Shown here in pieces: positions 33,301 through 41,223 of a stretch of DNA of 43,752 bases (within the stretch, counting starts at the first letter, position 1; each line of letters starts with the position of its first letter). Below the pieces are notes generated by a model, which had not been told where the DNA came from, ran no database searches, and saw only the letters and a list, made by a program, of their open reading frames with translations. A program made the translations under genes and the position numbers. This DNA comes from Flectobacillus longus (GTDB lineage: Bacteria; Bacteroidota; Bacteroidia; Cytophagales; Spirosomataceae). Location of the stretch: contig NZ_JASHIC010000044.1 of assembly GCF_030056705.1 (NCBI RefSeq), positions 1 through 43,752 of the forward strand, given 5' to 3'.

Positions 33301-33783
33301 GTCATATTAAATCAGTACTACTCTAGTTCGCTTAATAACTATCAACAAGGCAATATTATCTATGATTTTAAGGGGCTTACTGAAGGAGATCATAAATTAT
33401 TAATAAAAGTTTGGGATACATACAATAATTCATCAGAAAACTCGTTGCGATTTAAGGTTGTTCAGGATAACATCTCTTCCTTAAAAAATATCAAGTCCTT
33501 TCCTAACCCATTCATTGATAAAGTATATTTCAGTTTTGAGCACAATAGAGAGGGCGATGATGTAGATATTACTCTCCAAATATTTGATTCTAGAGGAGTA
33601 CTTGTCAAAGAAATTTCTCAACAAGCATACGACATTTCGAGTCCTTATGATAAAATTTATTGGGATTTATCAGAAGATTCTGGTATGATTGTAAGAGATG
33701 TTTACTTTTATCGTATTTTTGTAAAGTCACGAACAATATCATATCAGGCTTCAGCAAACGGCAAATTGGTATCCGTTAAATAA
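30370..33783 (+). CDS. porU: Type IX secretion sortase PorU (C25 peptidase)
   Basis: A 1137-residue cell-surface peptidase that removes the C-terminal signal of type IX secretion cargo and attaches it to anionic LPS or releases it. It has an N-terminal signal peptide (about 1-22, ending SMAQ), an N-terminal beta region, then a gingipain-like C25 domain with LLLLGDASYDF, H652 in YNGHGAETGW and C686 in LTATCQFGRYD as the catalytic pair. The C-terminal 100 residues (FPNPFIDKVYFSFE onward) form a CTD-like beta domain of the kind PorU itself retains. Length matches known PorU. porV follows 96 bp downstream. Confidence 0.94.
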   Translation: MKNWLKALICIVFMIYTYESMAQKSILSEGNWIKIGITQSGIYKIDKDILSKAGWSLNQITPQNLKLYGNGGKMLPQKNSTSRPSDLIENAILVRGEQDGKWDDTDYILFYGESPQQLIFNKSQKQISHQINIYSDTTYYFLTVSSSNGQRIKTATDVKSTNTIRIFDDYQFHEVDKRNILAQAPFAGSGQEWYGEEFIANNQQVFSFVGQGIASNSEISLTSSVLNTSYGTTAFNLTMNNQAVGIQNMDGITASTYDYKGKAVKNIFSINSGLVNSDVINVGLTFDRKNLTSGGAFLNFLSIQLRRNIKLNNATSLRFRAFEQLQYKDFQWQIADTDNTLAVWNITNSTVPLNQTLSQNSEGWTISGTQSDLQEYILFKESSALQPASSTKIDNQNLHGLKTPDLVIVCGVSIQNSAEALASFRRSHDKLDVVVASKESIYNEFSSGKQDITAIRDFVKFLYNQNPTKLKYLLLLGDASYDFKRRSQVVGDEVKNIYIPAYQSKESLHPILSYASDDYFGFMEAEEGDWDENANGNHTLDIGVGRLPVKTKAEANDIVTKLISYHNSSKIGDWRLKITFVADNGDGNLHQGDAEDFSQLVEKLYPSYQSQKIYLDNYPLVALAEGQRSPQAKDALFQALQNGSLIVNYNGHGAETGWTEEQILTINDIDKLSNLKNLPVMLTATCQFGRYDDPNQVSGAELAVLSTRGGAIALLTTTRPVYQSTNYLINEAFYQNVFPNKTQATQRLGDIVRNTKNASVVGVVNRNFSLLGDPSMQLLYPQQNISIDSMIAEGRGLTDTLKALEQIRVIGKIRDNSGTVNTLFSGNVQVILYDKAKKVSTLGANNSPFVYLDYNNILFKGLATVNKGRFEINMLVPKDINYQYGEGKLSLYAQSNTNLMDAIGFERPIIGGSGKILKVDNEGPKIHLYLDEKIEKETYITTPNPRLLIDLEDESGINIATDGLGHQILLILDDTTQVILNQYYSSSLNNYQQGNIIYDFKGLTEGDHKLLIKVWDTYNNSSENSLRFKVVQDNISSLKNIKSFPNPFIDKVYFSFEHNREGDDVDITLQIFDSRGVLVKEISQQAYDISSPYDKIYWDLSEDSGMIVRDVYFYRIFVKSRTISYQASANGKLVSVK

Positions 33784-33879
33784 TTTAAGTAAAGGATTTT
33801 AGGGCATAGCTTCTGTTTAGCATAAAAATATACTACTTTTGGAACGTGCCTCATCCGAACAACTTTAACTTTAAAAACA

Positions 33880-35040
33880 ATGATTAGAAAAGTTACAAAC
33901 GCTCTAAGAGCGTCTTTGATGCTTGGATTGACAATGTCTGCTGCAAGTGTTGTAGCTCAAGTTAGAAATGCACCGTCACCGGTAATTACTTCTTTAATTC
34001 AAACTCCAGATGCACGTGCTGCCGGTATGGGTGACGCTGGTGTAGCAACATCAAACGCTGATGGTGATGCCAATGCAATTTTTTGGAATCCAGGTAAAAT
34101 GCCTTTCTCTAACAAAGATATTGGTGTTTCTTTATCATACACCCCATGGCTTCGCCAATTGGTAAACGACATGGCTCTCCTAAATGTTAGTGGATATAAG
34201 AAATTAAAAGGTGGCGACGTAATTGGATTATCTCTTCATTATTTTGACATGGGGGTATTCCAACAAACAGATAACAACGGCTCTATTTTAGGTAACTTCA
34301 ATTCAAAAGAATATGCTTTGACTGGGTCTTATTCTCGTAAGTTATCAGATAAACTAGGTTTGGGTGTTAATATCAAATATATTAACTCTACTTTGTTTAA
34401 CGGAACAGTAACAAATTCATCAGGTGGTACATTTACTGCTCAACCCGTAAACTCTGTAGCTGCAGATATTGGTATCTTCCATACCTCTAAAACAGATAAA
34501 GCTTGGAACTATAACTGGGGGGTAGCTATTCAAAATATCTCTGGTCGTGTATCTTACGGTGGTAATGAATCTAACTTCATTCCAACCAATTTAAAAGCAG
34601 GTTTTGCAGCAATCAATTCTATCGATGCTAGTAATAAACTTACGTTGACATTGGATATCAACAAATTGATGGTACCAACACCAACTTATGATTCTAATGG
34701 CAAATTAATTCAACCTTCTACTGCCATTGGTGGTATCTTAGGTTCATTTGGAGATGCTCCAGGTGGATTTAGTGAAGAGTTGAAAGAAGTTAACGTTTCA
34801 TTTGGTACAGAATATTTATATAACGATATGTTTGCTGGACGTGTAGGTTACTTCTACGAAAATGGTTGGAAAGGTAATCGTAAATACGCAACAGTTGGTT
34901 TTGGTATCAAACTTGAGAAAAAATACAGTTTAGACTTTTCTTACTTGATTCCAACAGGAAGCGGAAGCCCATTAGCTAACACTCTTAGAGTTTCTTTGCA
35001 AGCGAATTTAAACTCAGCATCAAAGGTATCAGCTAACTAA
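33880..35040 (+). CDS. porV: Type IX secretion outer-membrane shuttle PorV
   Basis: A 386-residue outer-membrane beta-barrel of the FadL-like superfamily. The signal peptide ends at VVAQ (about 26 residues) and the mature start contains TPDARAAGMGDAGVATSNADGDANAIFWNPG, the PorV hallmark, followed by alternating barrel strands (SYTPWLRQLVNDMALL). PorV carries cargo from the translocon to the PorU sortase. The spacer after porU has a TACTTTTG -7 element (33834-33841), so porV probably has an extra promoter and is made in excess over PorU, consistent with its higher abundance elsewhere. A UUCG-type terminator follows. Confidence 0.93.
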   Translation: MIRKVTNALRASLMLGLTMSAASVVAQVRNAPSPVITSLIQTPDARAAGMGDAGVATSNADGDANAIFWNPGKMPFSNKDIGVSLSYTPWLRQLVNDMALLNVSGYKKLKGGDVIGLSLHYFDMGVFQQTDNNGSILGNFNSKEYALTGSYSRKLSDKLGLGVNIKYINSTLFNGTVTNSSGGTFTAQPVNSVAADIGIFHTSKTDKAWNYNWGVAIQNISGRVSYGGNESNFIPTNLKAGFAAINSIDASNKLTLTLDINKLMVPTPTYDSNGKLIQPSTAIGGILGSFGDAPGGFSEELKEVNVSFGTEYLYNDMFAGRVGYFYENGWKGNRKYATVGFGIKLEKKYSLDFSYLIPTGSGSPLANTLRVSLQANLNSASKVSAN

Positions 35041-35064
35041 GATTCTTAGATACAACATTAATAG

Positions 35065-35094
35065 AAAAGGCATTTCTTCGGAAATGTCTTTTTT
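35065..35094 (+). terminator. Intrinsic terminator of porV
   Basis: AAAAGGCATTTC, tetraloop TTCG, GAAATGTCTTTT (one G-U pair) and further T residues. Confidence 0.92.
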
Positions 35095-35159
35095 GTTTTT
35101 ATACTCTTCAATGACTAATTTCAGCTTTCACTTTATTCACTCAAAAGCATTCTCAATAT

Positions 35160-36449
35160 ATGACTATAGATATTTTAGACCGTTCTATCACTCCTGCGTT
35201 TCAAACTATTCAAGAGGTATTTATTCCTGCTGTAAAAAATGTTACGTTGAGCAATGGCTTACCACTACATATTATTAATGTAGGCGAACAACCTATCATT
35301 AAGTTAGAGCTAATTTTTAATGCAGGAAACTGGTTTGAAGATAATAAAGGAGCTTCTTTCTTTACTACTAAAATGCTCAATGAAGGTACCTCTTCACATA
35401 ATTCAGCAAGTATAAGCCAGTTTTTTGACCAATATGGAGCATTCACCGAATTTACACACAGTGTTGATAGAGCTAGTTTTGTGCTTTATGGCTTGAGCAA
35501 ACATTTGGGACAATTACTACCTATGGTTCAAGAAATTTTACAAGATTCTATCTTTCCGCAAAAAGAACTAGATACCATTAAAAAAATCCAACAACAAACC
35601 ATTCAAGTTAATAAGGAGAAAACGTCATTTGTGGCAAACCAAAAAATACGGAATAGTATTTTTGGAGAAAATCACCCCTATGGCATCAACTTAACCCAAG
35701 AGGTAATTGAGAGTATTACCAGAGAAAACTTAGTAAAATACTATCAATCACACTGGCAAAACCAACCTTTTAGAGTATTTCTTTCTGGCAAAATTACAGA
35801 TCAAGAAATAGAACTAGTAAATAATATTCTTGGAAGTATTCCTGTAGGCAATACACATAATATCAATTATGACTATACAGATAATGGTATTGATACTACC
35901 GCTTTTTTGATTGAGAAGGAAAATGCATTACAGTCTTCTGTTCGTCTGGGCAAACAGCTATTCACTCGCTCACATCCTGATTATTTCAATATGTTAGTGG
36001 TAAATGAAATACTTGGAGGATATTTTGGCTCAAGACTCATGAAGAATATTCGTGAAGAAAAAGGGTTAACCTATGGTATTGGCTCAAATGTAGTACCTTT
36101 CTCAAAAAGTGGGTATTTTATTGTTGGTACTGATGTAAAAAAAGAATTTACACAACTGACCATCGACGAAATTGTGAAAGAAATTCAAATACTCCGTACT
36201 GAGCTTGTCTCGGAAGAAGAACTTACAACTGTTCGTAATTATATGTCTGGCGCATTTGCAGGTTCGTTGAATACACCTTTCGAAATTGCAGATCGTTACA
36301 AAGTTATTATGTCAGAGCAACTACCGCTTGATTTCTATCAGCAATATTTTCAGCACATTCAACAAGTTACTTCTGAAGATATTTTAGCAACAGCTCAGAA
36401 GCATCTTGATCCCACTTCTCTTATCGAGGTCGCTGTTGGTGGTAAATAA
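35160..36449 (+). CDS. M16 family peptidase-like protein, catalytically inactive
   Basis: A 429-residue protein with two M16 half-domains. The zinc motif HxxEH is lost: by alignment to the conserved MLxxGT, residues 67-71 read F-F-T-T-K, so both histidines and the glutamate are gone. The C-terminal half keeps the R/Y signature SRLMKNIREEKGLTYGIGS, which in two-subunit M16B enzymes belongs to the non-catalytic partner that closes the substrate chamber. The usual catalytic partner is not next to it. There is no signal peptide. It follows porV by 120 bp after a terminator. Confidence 0.88.
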   Translation: MTIDILDRSITPAFQTIQEVFIPAVKNVTLSNGLPLHIINVGEQPIIKLELIFNAGNWFEDNKGASFFTTKMLNEGTSSHNSASISQFFDQYGAFTEFTHSVDRASFVLYGLSKHLGQLLPMVQEILQDSIFPQKELDTIKKIQQQTIQVNKEKTSFVANQKIRNSIFGENHPYGINLTQEVIESITRENLVKYYQSHWQNQPFRVFLSGKITDQEIELVNNILGSIPVGNTHNINYDYTDNGIDTTAFLIEKENALQSSVRLGKQLFTRSHPDYFNMLVVNEILGGYFGSRLMKNIREEKGLTYGIGSNVVPFSKSGYFIVGTDVKKEFTQLTIDEIVKEIQILRTELVSEEELTTVRNYMSGAFAGSLNTPFEIADRYKVIMSEQLPLDFYQQYFQHIQQVTSEDILATAQKHLDPTSLIEVAVGGK

Positions 36450-36465
36450 AAATAGGTAGTTTCTA

Positions 36466-36485
36466 TTATTTTAAAAAGTAAAGAT
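36466..36485 (+). repeat. 20-bp shared upstream element, copy 1
   Basis: TTATTTTAAAAAGTAAAGAT is identical to 38661-38680. In both places it is followed at once by ATTTTTG, later by TTTTAAG, and lies 70 to 80 bp before a start codon (here the CBS gene). It may be a shared promoter or operator; see the findings. Confidence 0.6.
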
Positions 36486-36564
36486 GGATTTTTGAAAGAA
36501 TAATTTGGTTTTAAGAAAGAAGATAGTTAATTTATTAGTAATCAAATTCTTAAAACCGACAATT

Positions 36565-37002
36565 ATGAAAAAAGTATCCCATCTTATCTTACACAAAGGA
36601 AATACTGTCAACACCATTGAGGCTCATAAACCAGTTTTTGAGGCTCTAGAAATTATGATTTCCAAAAATATAGGAGCGCTCATCGTATATCAAGATGGCG
36701 AATATAAAGGGTTGCTTACAGAACGAGACTATGCTCGTAAAGTGGCCATTATGGGTAAAAACTCACATGACACAATAGTAGCAGAAATCATGCAGTCAAA
36801 TCCTGCCTCTGTAAAATTTGAAGATAGTATTGAACGGTGTATGGAAATCATGTCGGATAAACATATTCGTTATTTGCCAGTAATTGCCGATAAACATGTG
36901 GTTGGCTTAGTGTCTATGGGAGATTTGGTTCGCTTTATTATTGAAGACCAAAAAAATACGATTAATCATTTACAAAACTTTATCTCAGGGGGCGTCTCAT
37001 AG
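36565..37002 (+). CDS. Two-CBS-domain protein
   Basis: A 145-residue protein consisting of two CBS motifs in tandem (about 5-60 and 75-130; GALIVYQDGEYKGLLTERDYAR, RYLPVIADKHVVGLVSMGDLV). CBS pairs bind adenosyl ligands such as AMP, ATP or SAM and act as sensors. No effector domain is attached. The start is ATG 36565; an upstream in-frame TTG at 36505 would add a poorly ordered 20-residue extension. Similar stand-alone proteins are common in Bacteroidota, with roles unknown. The 20-bp shared element lies 80 bp upstream. Confidence 0.85.
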   Translation: MKKVSHLILHKGNTVNTIEAHKPVFEALEIMISKNIGALIVYQDGEYKGLLTERDYARKVAIMGKNSHDTIVAEIMQSNPASVKFEDSIERCMEIMSDKHIRYLPVIADKHVVGLVSMGDLVRFIIEDQKNTINHLQNFISGGVS

Positions 37003-37032
37003 CGAAAGGTTTCAAAACATAATTGTTACATA

Positions 37033-37048
37033 AAACATGAGTCATCCC
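37033..37048. repeat. Left 16-bp inverted end of a roughly 200-bp element
   Basis: AAACATGAGTCATCCC is the exact reverse complement of 37217-37232. The pair encloses 168 bp holding no gene but a bidirectional terminator. No target-site duplication is visible around it. Possibly a MITE-like remnant or a structured 3' region. Confidence 0.55.
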
Positions 37049-37128
37049 TAATTTAGTGACTATTCTTAATCTACATTTAGCAGAGACGCAATGCTTTCTA
37101 AAGAGGTGTCATGTTGAAATATAGTATT

Positions 37129-37166
37129 AAAAAGGCGTTCGAAATGATTTTTTCGAACGCCTTTTT
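37129..37166. terminator. Bidirectional intrinsic terminator
   Basis: AAAAAGGCGTTCGAAA and TTTCGAACGCCTTTTT form a perfect 16-bp stem with loop TGATTT, between the convergent CBS (+) and FMN reductase (-) genes. It lies inside the 37033-37232 inverted-end element. Confidence 0.93.
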
Positions 37167-37216
37167 TGATAAACAGTAAATAAACCCCCAGCATTTGAGC
37201 ACTTTCCCCAACATTC

Positions 37217-37232
37217 GGGATGACTCATGTTT
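37217..37232. repeat. Right 16-bp inverted end of a roughly 200-bp element
   Basis: GGGATGACTCATGTTT pairs perfectly with 37033-37048. It ends 9 bp before the stop of the leftward FMN reductase gene. Confidence 0.55.
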
Positions 37233-37240
37233 GGCTTAAA

Positions 37241-37831
37241 TTATACTTTACCTTTGGTCCAACGTTGAGCAATTTTAATCGAATAATCAACAAAAGCTTT
37301 TACCGAATTTTCATAAATCATATTCTCAGATACTAGTTCTCCATTTTCATCGAGATTGACATGAGTTTCGTGAGATTCGTAAATACGCGCAGATATCACA
37401 GAGTATTGATTCAGGAAATTAATAAGTTTACCCAACATAACAGTCATCTCAATGGCAGGAAGTTTACCCCCACGACCACTTGACACACCAGCTAAGGCAA
37501 AAGTTTTTTCTCCAAAAAGATGCGCAAAATCTTTTCCTCCCAACTGGTTCAATAAATTGATAAGTTCTGCATCTGGAAACCAGTTGTATTCGGGCATTAC
37601 AATAAAAACTAGATCAGCTTTTGTCCAAGCACTAATCAGTTTTTCTTGAAAAGCGCTCAGATTATCTTTGTTGATAAAGCCTTGTCCAAAAAAAGGAACA
37701 TCATAATCCTCAAAGTCAATAATTTCGATTTGGTCAAAGCCTGCCTCTTGGTTGAGCGATTTAAGATATTTTGAAAAACGAAGAGAACTACTGTTTTTTC
37801 TAGGAGATGTCGATAAAATAGTAATATTCAT
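37241..37831 (-). CDS. NADPH-dependent FMN reductase-like flavoprotein
   Basis: A 196-residue flavodoxin-like oxidoreductase of the NADPH_dep_FMN_red family. The N-terminal phosphate-binding loop STSPRKNSSSLRF (7-19), the segment DLVFIVMPEYNWFP contacting the flavin, and LAGVSSGRGGKLPA near the isoalloxazine ring are all visible. Such enzymes reduce FMN, quinones or azo compounds; the true substrate is not evident. There is no signal peptide, so it is cytoplasmic. It is monocistronic, leftward and convergent with the CBS gene, sharing its terminator. Confidence 0.87.
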   Translation of the reverse strand: MNITILSTSPRKNSSSLRFSKYLKSLNQEAGFDQIEIIDFEDYDVPFFGQGFINKDNLSAFQEKLISAWTKADLVFIVMPEYNWFPDAELINLLNQLGGKDFAHLFGEKTFALAGVSSGRGGKLPAIEMTVMLGKLINFLNQYSVISARIYESHETHVNLDENGELVSENMIYENSVKAFVDYSIKIAQRWTKGKV

Positions 37832-38045
37832 GGTTGTATAATTAAGTCAATAACCGTGGTTTTTGGTTAAAATAAAATTAATTTAGAGAATTTGGTCACT
37901 GAGTATGTAACTCAAGTATGTAACAATAAGTTTTTTAAAGCTGTTTTTGTTTGAAAATTAAGGCAAAATCAATGCCTGATACAAATAGATAGATTCTTGA
38001 AAATCATTTTGTATCTTGATTGTCAATCACAAAATTCTATTTATA

Positions 38046-38474
38046 ATGAAAAATACATCTCGAAGAAGTTTTATTGAAAAATCTCTCCAAGCTGCCACCG
38101 CTGGCACAGCCATTACCCTTATGACACATACAAGCTCAGAAGCAGCAGTACCGAAAACCCTTCCAATCTTTTCACACCATGTATTTTTTTGGTTGAAAGA
38201 TAACAAGGATAAAAAAGCTCATGACCAATTACTTGCTGGTTTGAAGGGGCTTGGCAAAATTGAACAAATCAAGCAAGCGCATATCGGCAAAGCTTCTATT
38301 AATGATTTTGATAAGCCCGTAACAGATGCCTCTTACACCTTTTCAGTTTTACTTTTGTTTGCTTCAAAAGAAGATGAAGAGAAATATTTGGTACATCCAC
38401 TCCACAAAAAATTCATTGAAGATAACAAACATCTATGGTCAAAAGTAGTTGTGTATGACTCTATAGCACTGTAG
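38046..38474 (+). CDS. Dabb (stress-responsive alpha/beta barrel) protein with Tat signal
   Basis: A 142-residue protein from ATG 38046; an upstream in-frame start at 38016 would bury the signal. The N-terminus NTSRRSFIEKSLQAATAGTA has the twin-arginine motif SRRSF plus a mild hydrophobic stretch, so Tat export after folding is predicted. The mature part is a Dabb domain: HHVFFWLKDN, IEQIKQAHIG, TFSVLLLFASKEDEEKYLVHPLHKKF. Dabb proteins are dimeric ferredoxin-like folds with varied roles. Exported forms occur in Bacteroidota, but their function is unknown. Confidence 0.85.
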   Translation: MKNTSRRSFIEKSLQAATAGTAITLMTHTSSEAAVPKTLPIFSHHVFFWLKDNKDKKAHDQLLAGLKGLGKIEQIKQAHIGKASINDFDKPVTDASYTFSVLLLFASKEDEEKYLVHPLHKKFIEDNKHLWSKVVVYDSIAL

Positions 38475-38589
38475 CTTAAGAAAACAGGTACAATTTACGA
38501 TTATCTCCGCTGTACTATAACAATATTTTTAAGTTAACACTACGTTTATTCATATTAGAAATAGACCATCAAGGCTTTTTATTTACTCC

Positions 38590-38620
38590 TGCCGATTGTG
38601 ATAAATCTACACAATCGGCA
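38590..38620. terminator. Hairpin after the Dabb gene
   Basis: TGCCGATTGTG (38590-38600) and CACAATCGGCA (38610-38620) form a perfect 11-bp stem with a 9-nt loop, followed by CTTTAAT. The U-tract is weak, and it begins 116 nt after the Dabb stop, so it may be a terminator or a regulatory hairpin. Confidence 0.55.
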
Positions 38621-38660
38621 CTTTAATACTGATTATACGGTAGAGGTTAGACTTTTTAAG

Positions 38661-38680
38661 TTATTTTAAAAAGTAAAGAT
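38661..38680 (+). repeat. 20-bp shared upstream element, copy 2
   Basis: Identical to 36466-36485 and placed 71 bp before the sugar permease start. TTTTAAAAAGTA occurs again close by (about 38733-38744). See the findings. Confidence 0.6.
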
Positions 38681-38750
38681 AATTTTTGCCAGAAAAAGTA
38701 GTAGTTTTAAGCTAAAGTTGTCTATTCTCTTTTTTAAAAAGTACTAAACT

Positions 38751-40184
38751 ATGTCTAATTCCTCAACGCAAAGTAATCAGTCTGCGCTCTACACGCTGGT
38801 AACAGTGTGGTTCTTTTGGAGTTTTGTAGCTGCTTCAAACGGTATTCTTATCCCACTATTCAAAGAAAAATTCGAATTACAACAATGGCAAGCACAATTG
38901 GTCGATTTTGCTTTTTATGCTGCTTATTTTGTAGGTTCTATCCTTTATTTTGTTGTTTCGGGTATCATCAAAGGTGATGTACTCAACAGAATTGGATATA
39001 AAAATGGTATTATCTATGGCTTAATTATTTCGGCGGTGGGTACTATTCTTTTTTATCCAGCAGCAGAACTAAAGTCATTTCCAATTCTTCTTTCGGCCTT
39101 GTTTATTGTTGGTCTTGGTTTTTCGCTACAACAAACAGCCACACAGCCTTTTATGATTGCCTTGGGCGACCCTGCAACGGGTGCTCAGCGTATCAACTTG
39201 GGAGGTGCTGTCAATAACCTGGGAGGAACAATTGGTCCAGCTCTGATAAGCTATGCTATCTTTGGCTCGATTTCGGCTGATGCTGCCAAAAATGCTTCGA
39301 TTGACTCTGTAAAAGCCCCTTATTTGATTCTGGGTGTTGTATTTGCATTATTTGCCGTGTTTTTCAAATTATCAAAACTTCCACGTATTACCAATGACGA
39401 AGATGTAGAAATTGGAACTGGTGCTTTGAAATACCCACAACTATTATTGGGGATGTCGGCTATCTTTGTATATGTAGGTGTTGAAGTAACAATTGGTAGC
39501 AACTTGGGTGAATACCTAAAAGTTACTGAAAACTTAGAGTCATCTCAAATTTCAAAATACGTTTCTCTTTTCTGGGGAAGTATGATGGTAGGTCGTTGGA
39601 CTGCTTCTATTGGTAATTTTAATTTATCAGAAAGTACAAAGCAGATTCTAAAATTTGTGGTACCTTTTGTTGCATTTGCAGTTGTATTAGGAGTCAATGC
39701 CTTGAGTGGCAACGAGGTTCAGGATTTATTGCCTTATGGATTGTGCATATTCATCATGATTGGTGCATTTTTTGCAAGTCAAGAAAAGCCTGTTAAGACT
39801 TTATTGATTTATACAGCCTGTGGTGCCATCACTTCTTTATTGGGCGTAATTTTTACAGGAAAAATCGCATTATTCTTATTAATTAGTGGAGGTTTGTTTT
39901 GCTCAGTATTGTGGCCATCTATTTTCTCATTAGGTACTGCTGGTTTGGGTAAATACACCAACCAAGGTGCAGCATTCTTGATTATGATGATTTTGGGAGG
40001 TGCCGTGATTCCTGTAGTTCAGGGTATTTTGGCTGACAGCATTGGTATTCAATTGTCATATTTGTTGGCGGTAGCTTGTTTTGGATATTTATTCTTCTTT
40101 GGTATCCGTGTTCAAGCAGTCTTGCGGAAGCAGAATATTGATTTCGATAAAGAAGTTGTCAAAAATACGGGTAAAGGGCACTAA
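38751..40184 (+). CDS. FHS-family sugar/H+ symporter (FucP-like)
   Basis: A 477-residue major-facilitator permease with about 12 membrane helices. The N-terminal part (TVWFFWSFVAASNGILIPLFKE, AYFVGSILYFV) and the region GFSLQQTATQPFMIALGDP with GAVNNLGGTIGPAL fit the fucose/glucose-galactose symporter (FHS) family. Several Bacteroidota homologues carry N-acetylglucosamine or hexoses, so the substrate is undecided. No catabolic genes flank it. It may be regulated together with the CBS gene through the shared 20-bp element at 38661-38680. Confidence 0.9.
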   Translation: MSNSSTQSNQSALYTLVTVWFFWSFVAASNGILIPLFKEKFELQQWQAQLVDFAFYAAYFVGSILYFVVSGIIKGDVLNRIGYKNGIIYGLIISAVGTILFYPAAELKSFPILLSALFIVGLGFSLQQTATQPFMIALGDPATGAQRINLGGAVNNLGGTIGPALISYAIFGSISADAAKNASIDSVKAPYLILGVVFALFAVFFKLSKLPRITNDEDVEIGTGALKYPQLLLGMSAIFVYVGVEVTIGSNLGEYLKVTENLESSQISKYVSLFWGSMMVGRWTASIGNFNLSESTKQILKFVVPFVAFAVVLGVNALSGNEVQDLLPYGLCIFIMIGAFFASQEKPVKTLLIYTACGAITSLLGVIFTGKIALFLLISGGLFCSVLWPSIFSLGTAGLGKYTNQGAAFLIMMILGGAVIPVVQGILADSIGIQLSYLLAVACFGYLFFFGIRVQAVLRKQNIDFDKEVVKNTGKGH

Positions 40185-40345
40185 GTATTAATGCAGAATT
40201 GTGAGTGATGAATTATGAATGTAATTTTTAATTATCCGTATTTTACATTTAAAATTTATTAAATATTATTTTGCGAAATAACTTGGTTCTAAATAGAAGT
40301 GTTACATAGAATTATATTTATTAACTCATAGCCTAAACCTTCTTC

Positions 40346-41131
40346 ATGATGCTAAATTATCATAAAATAGGAAATGGCTCTAAAATCCTGCTTGCGTTCC
40401 ACGGAATCGGGCAGGATTTTTCATGTTTCATGAATTTTGCCGAAGCTTTTTCAGAAAGGTACACAACCTTTCTTTTTGATTTGCCTTTTCATGGAACACA
40501 TATCCATCAAGAGCCATTTATTATAACAAAGCAACTATGGCAAGATATTTTAATTCAATTTTTTGAAAAAGAAAAAATTCAGGACTTTGATGTAATTGGC
40601 TTTAGTATAGGAGGTCGTTTTGCCTTAGCTACTTTTGAGGCTTTTGCTGACAGAATAAATCACATAACTTTATTAGCCCCAGATGGTATCAAAATAAATC
40701 CTTTGTATAAACTAGCGACAGGGTGTAAAGCAGGAAAATGGATATTCAAACGAGTAATTTCAAGTCATTCTGCTCTTCTAAAAATAGGAATTATACTACA
40801 CAAACTTGGAGTTGTATCCAAAAGCACAGTACGCATGGCTAATTTTATGCTTGATACACCTTTAAAGCAAAAACAAATTTATTATGCTTGGATTGGGTTT
40901 AAAGAATTACAATTTGATATTCCTAGGTTGATAAACCTTGCTCAACAGTCCAAATCTGATTTTTCTTTTTTTGTAGGGAAATATGATCAATTACTGCCTC
41001 CAAAACAAATTTTACCACTGAGTAAAGGCTTACCAAAACAACAAACAATTGTACTAAATACAGGCCATAGTAGATTGATTGAAAAGGTCATAGTTTATTT
41101 AAAGAAAGAAGGTTTTTCTTTACAAATCTGA
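40346..41131 (+). CDS. Alpha/beta hydrolase
   Basis: A 261-residue alpha/beta-hydrolase-fold protein. The oxyanion strand is LLAFHGIGQDFSCF, the nucleophile elbow GFSIGG has S87, the acid is likely the Asp of VGKYDQLLPP (about 213), and the base the His of NTGHSRLI near residue 245. It could act as an esterase, thioesterase or acyl hydrolase. It lies 92 bp upstream of the type III polyketide synthase on the same strand, so release or processing of a polyketide product is a reasonable but unproven guess. Confidence 0.87.
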   Translation: MMLNYHKIGNGSKILLAFHGIGQDFSCFMNFAEAFSERYTTFLFDLPFHGTHIHQEPFIITKQLWQDILIQFFEKEKIQDFDVIGFSIGGRFALATFEAFADRINHITLLAPDGIKINPLYKLATGCKAGKWIFKRVISSHSALLKIGIILHKLGVVSKSTVRMANFMLDTPLKQKQIYYAWIGFKELQFDIPRLINLAQQSKSDFSFFVGKYDQLLPPKQILPLSKGLPKQQTIVLNTGHSRLIEKVIVYLKKEGFSLQI

Positions 41132-41223
41132 ACAATTGTATTGATATAATCGTATATAGAATGATATAAGTAACTGTATCAAATGAGTCTACTTTAATCT
41201 TTCACACATTATACCAAAAATTT

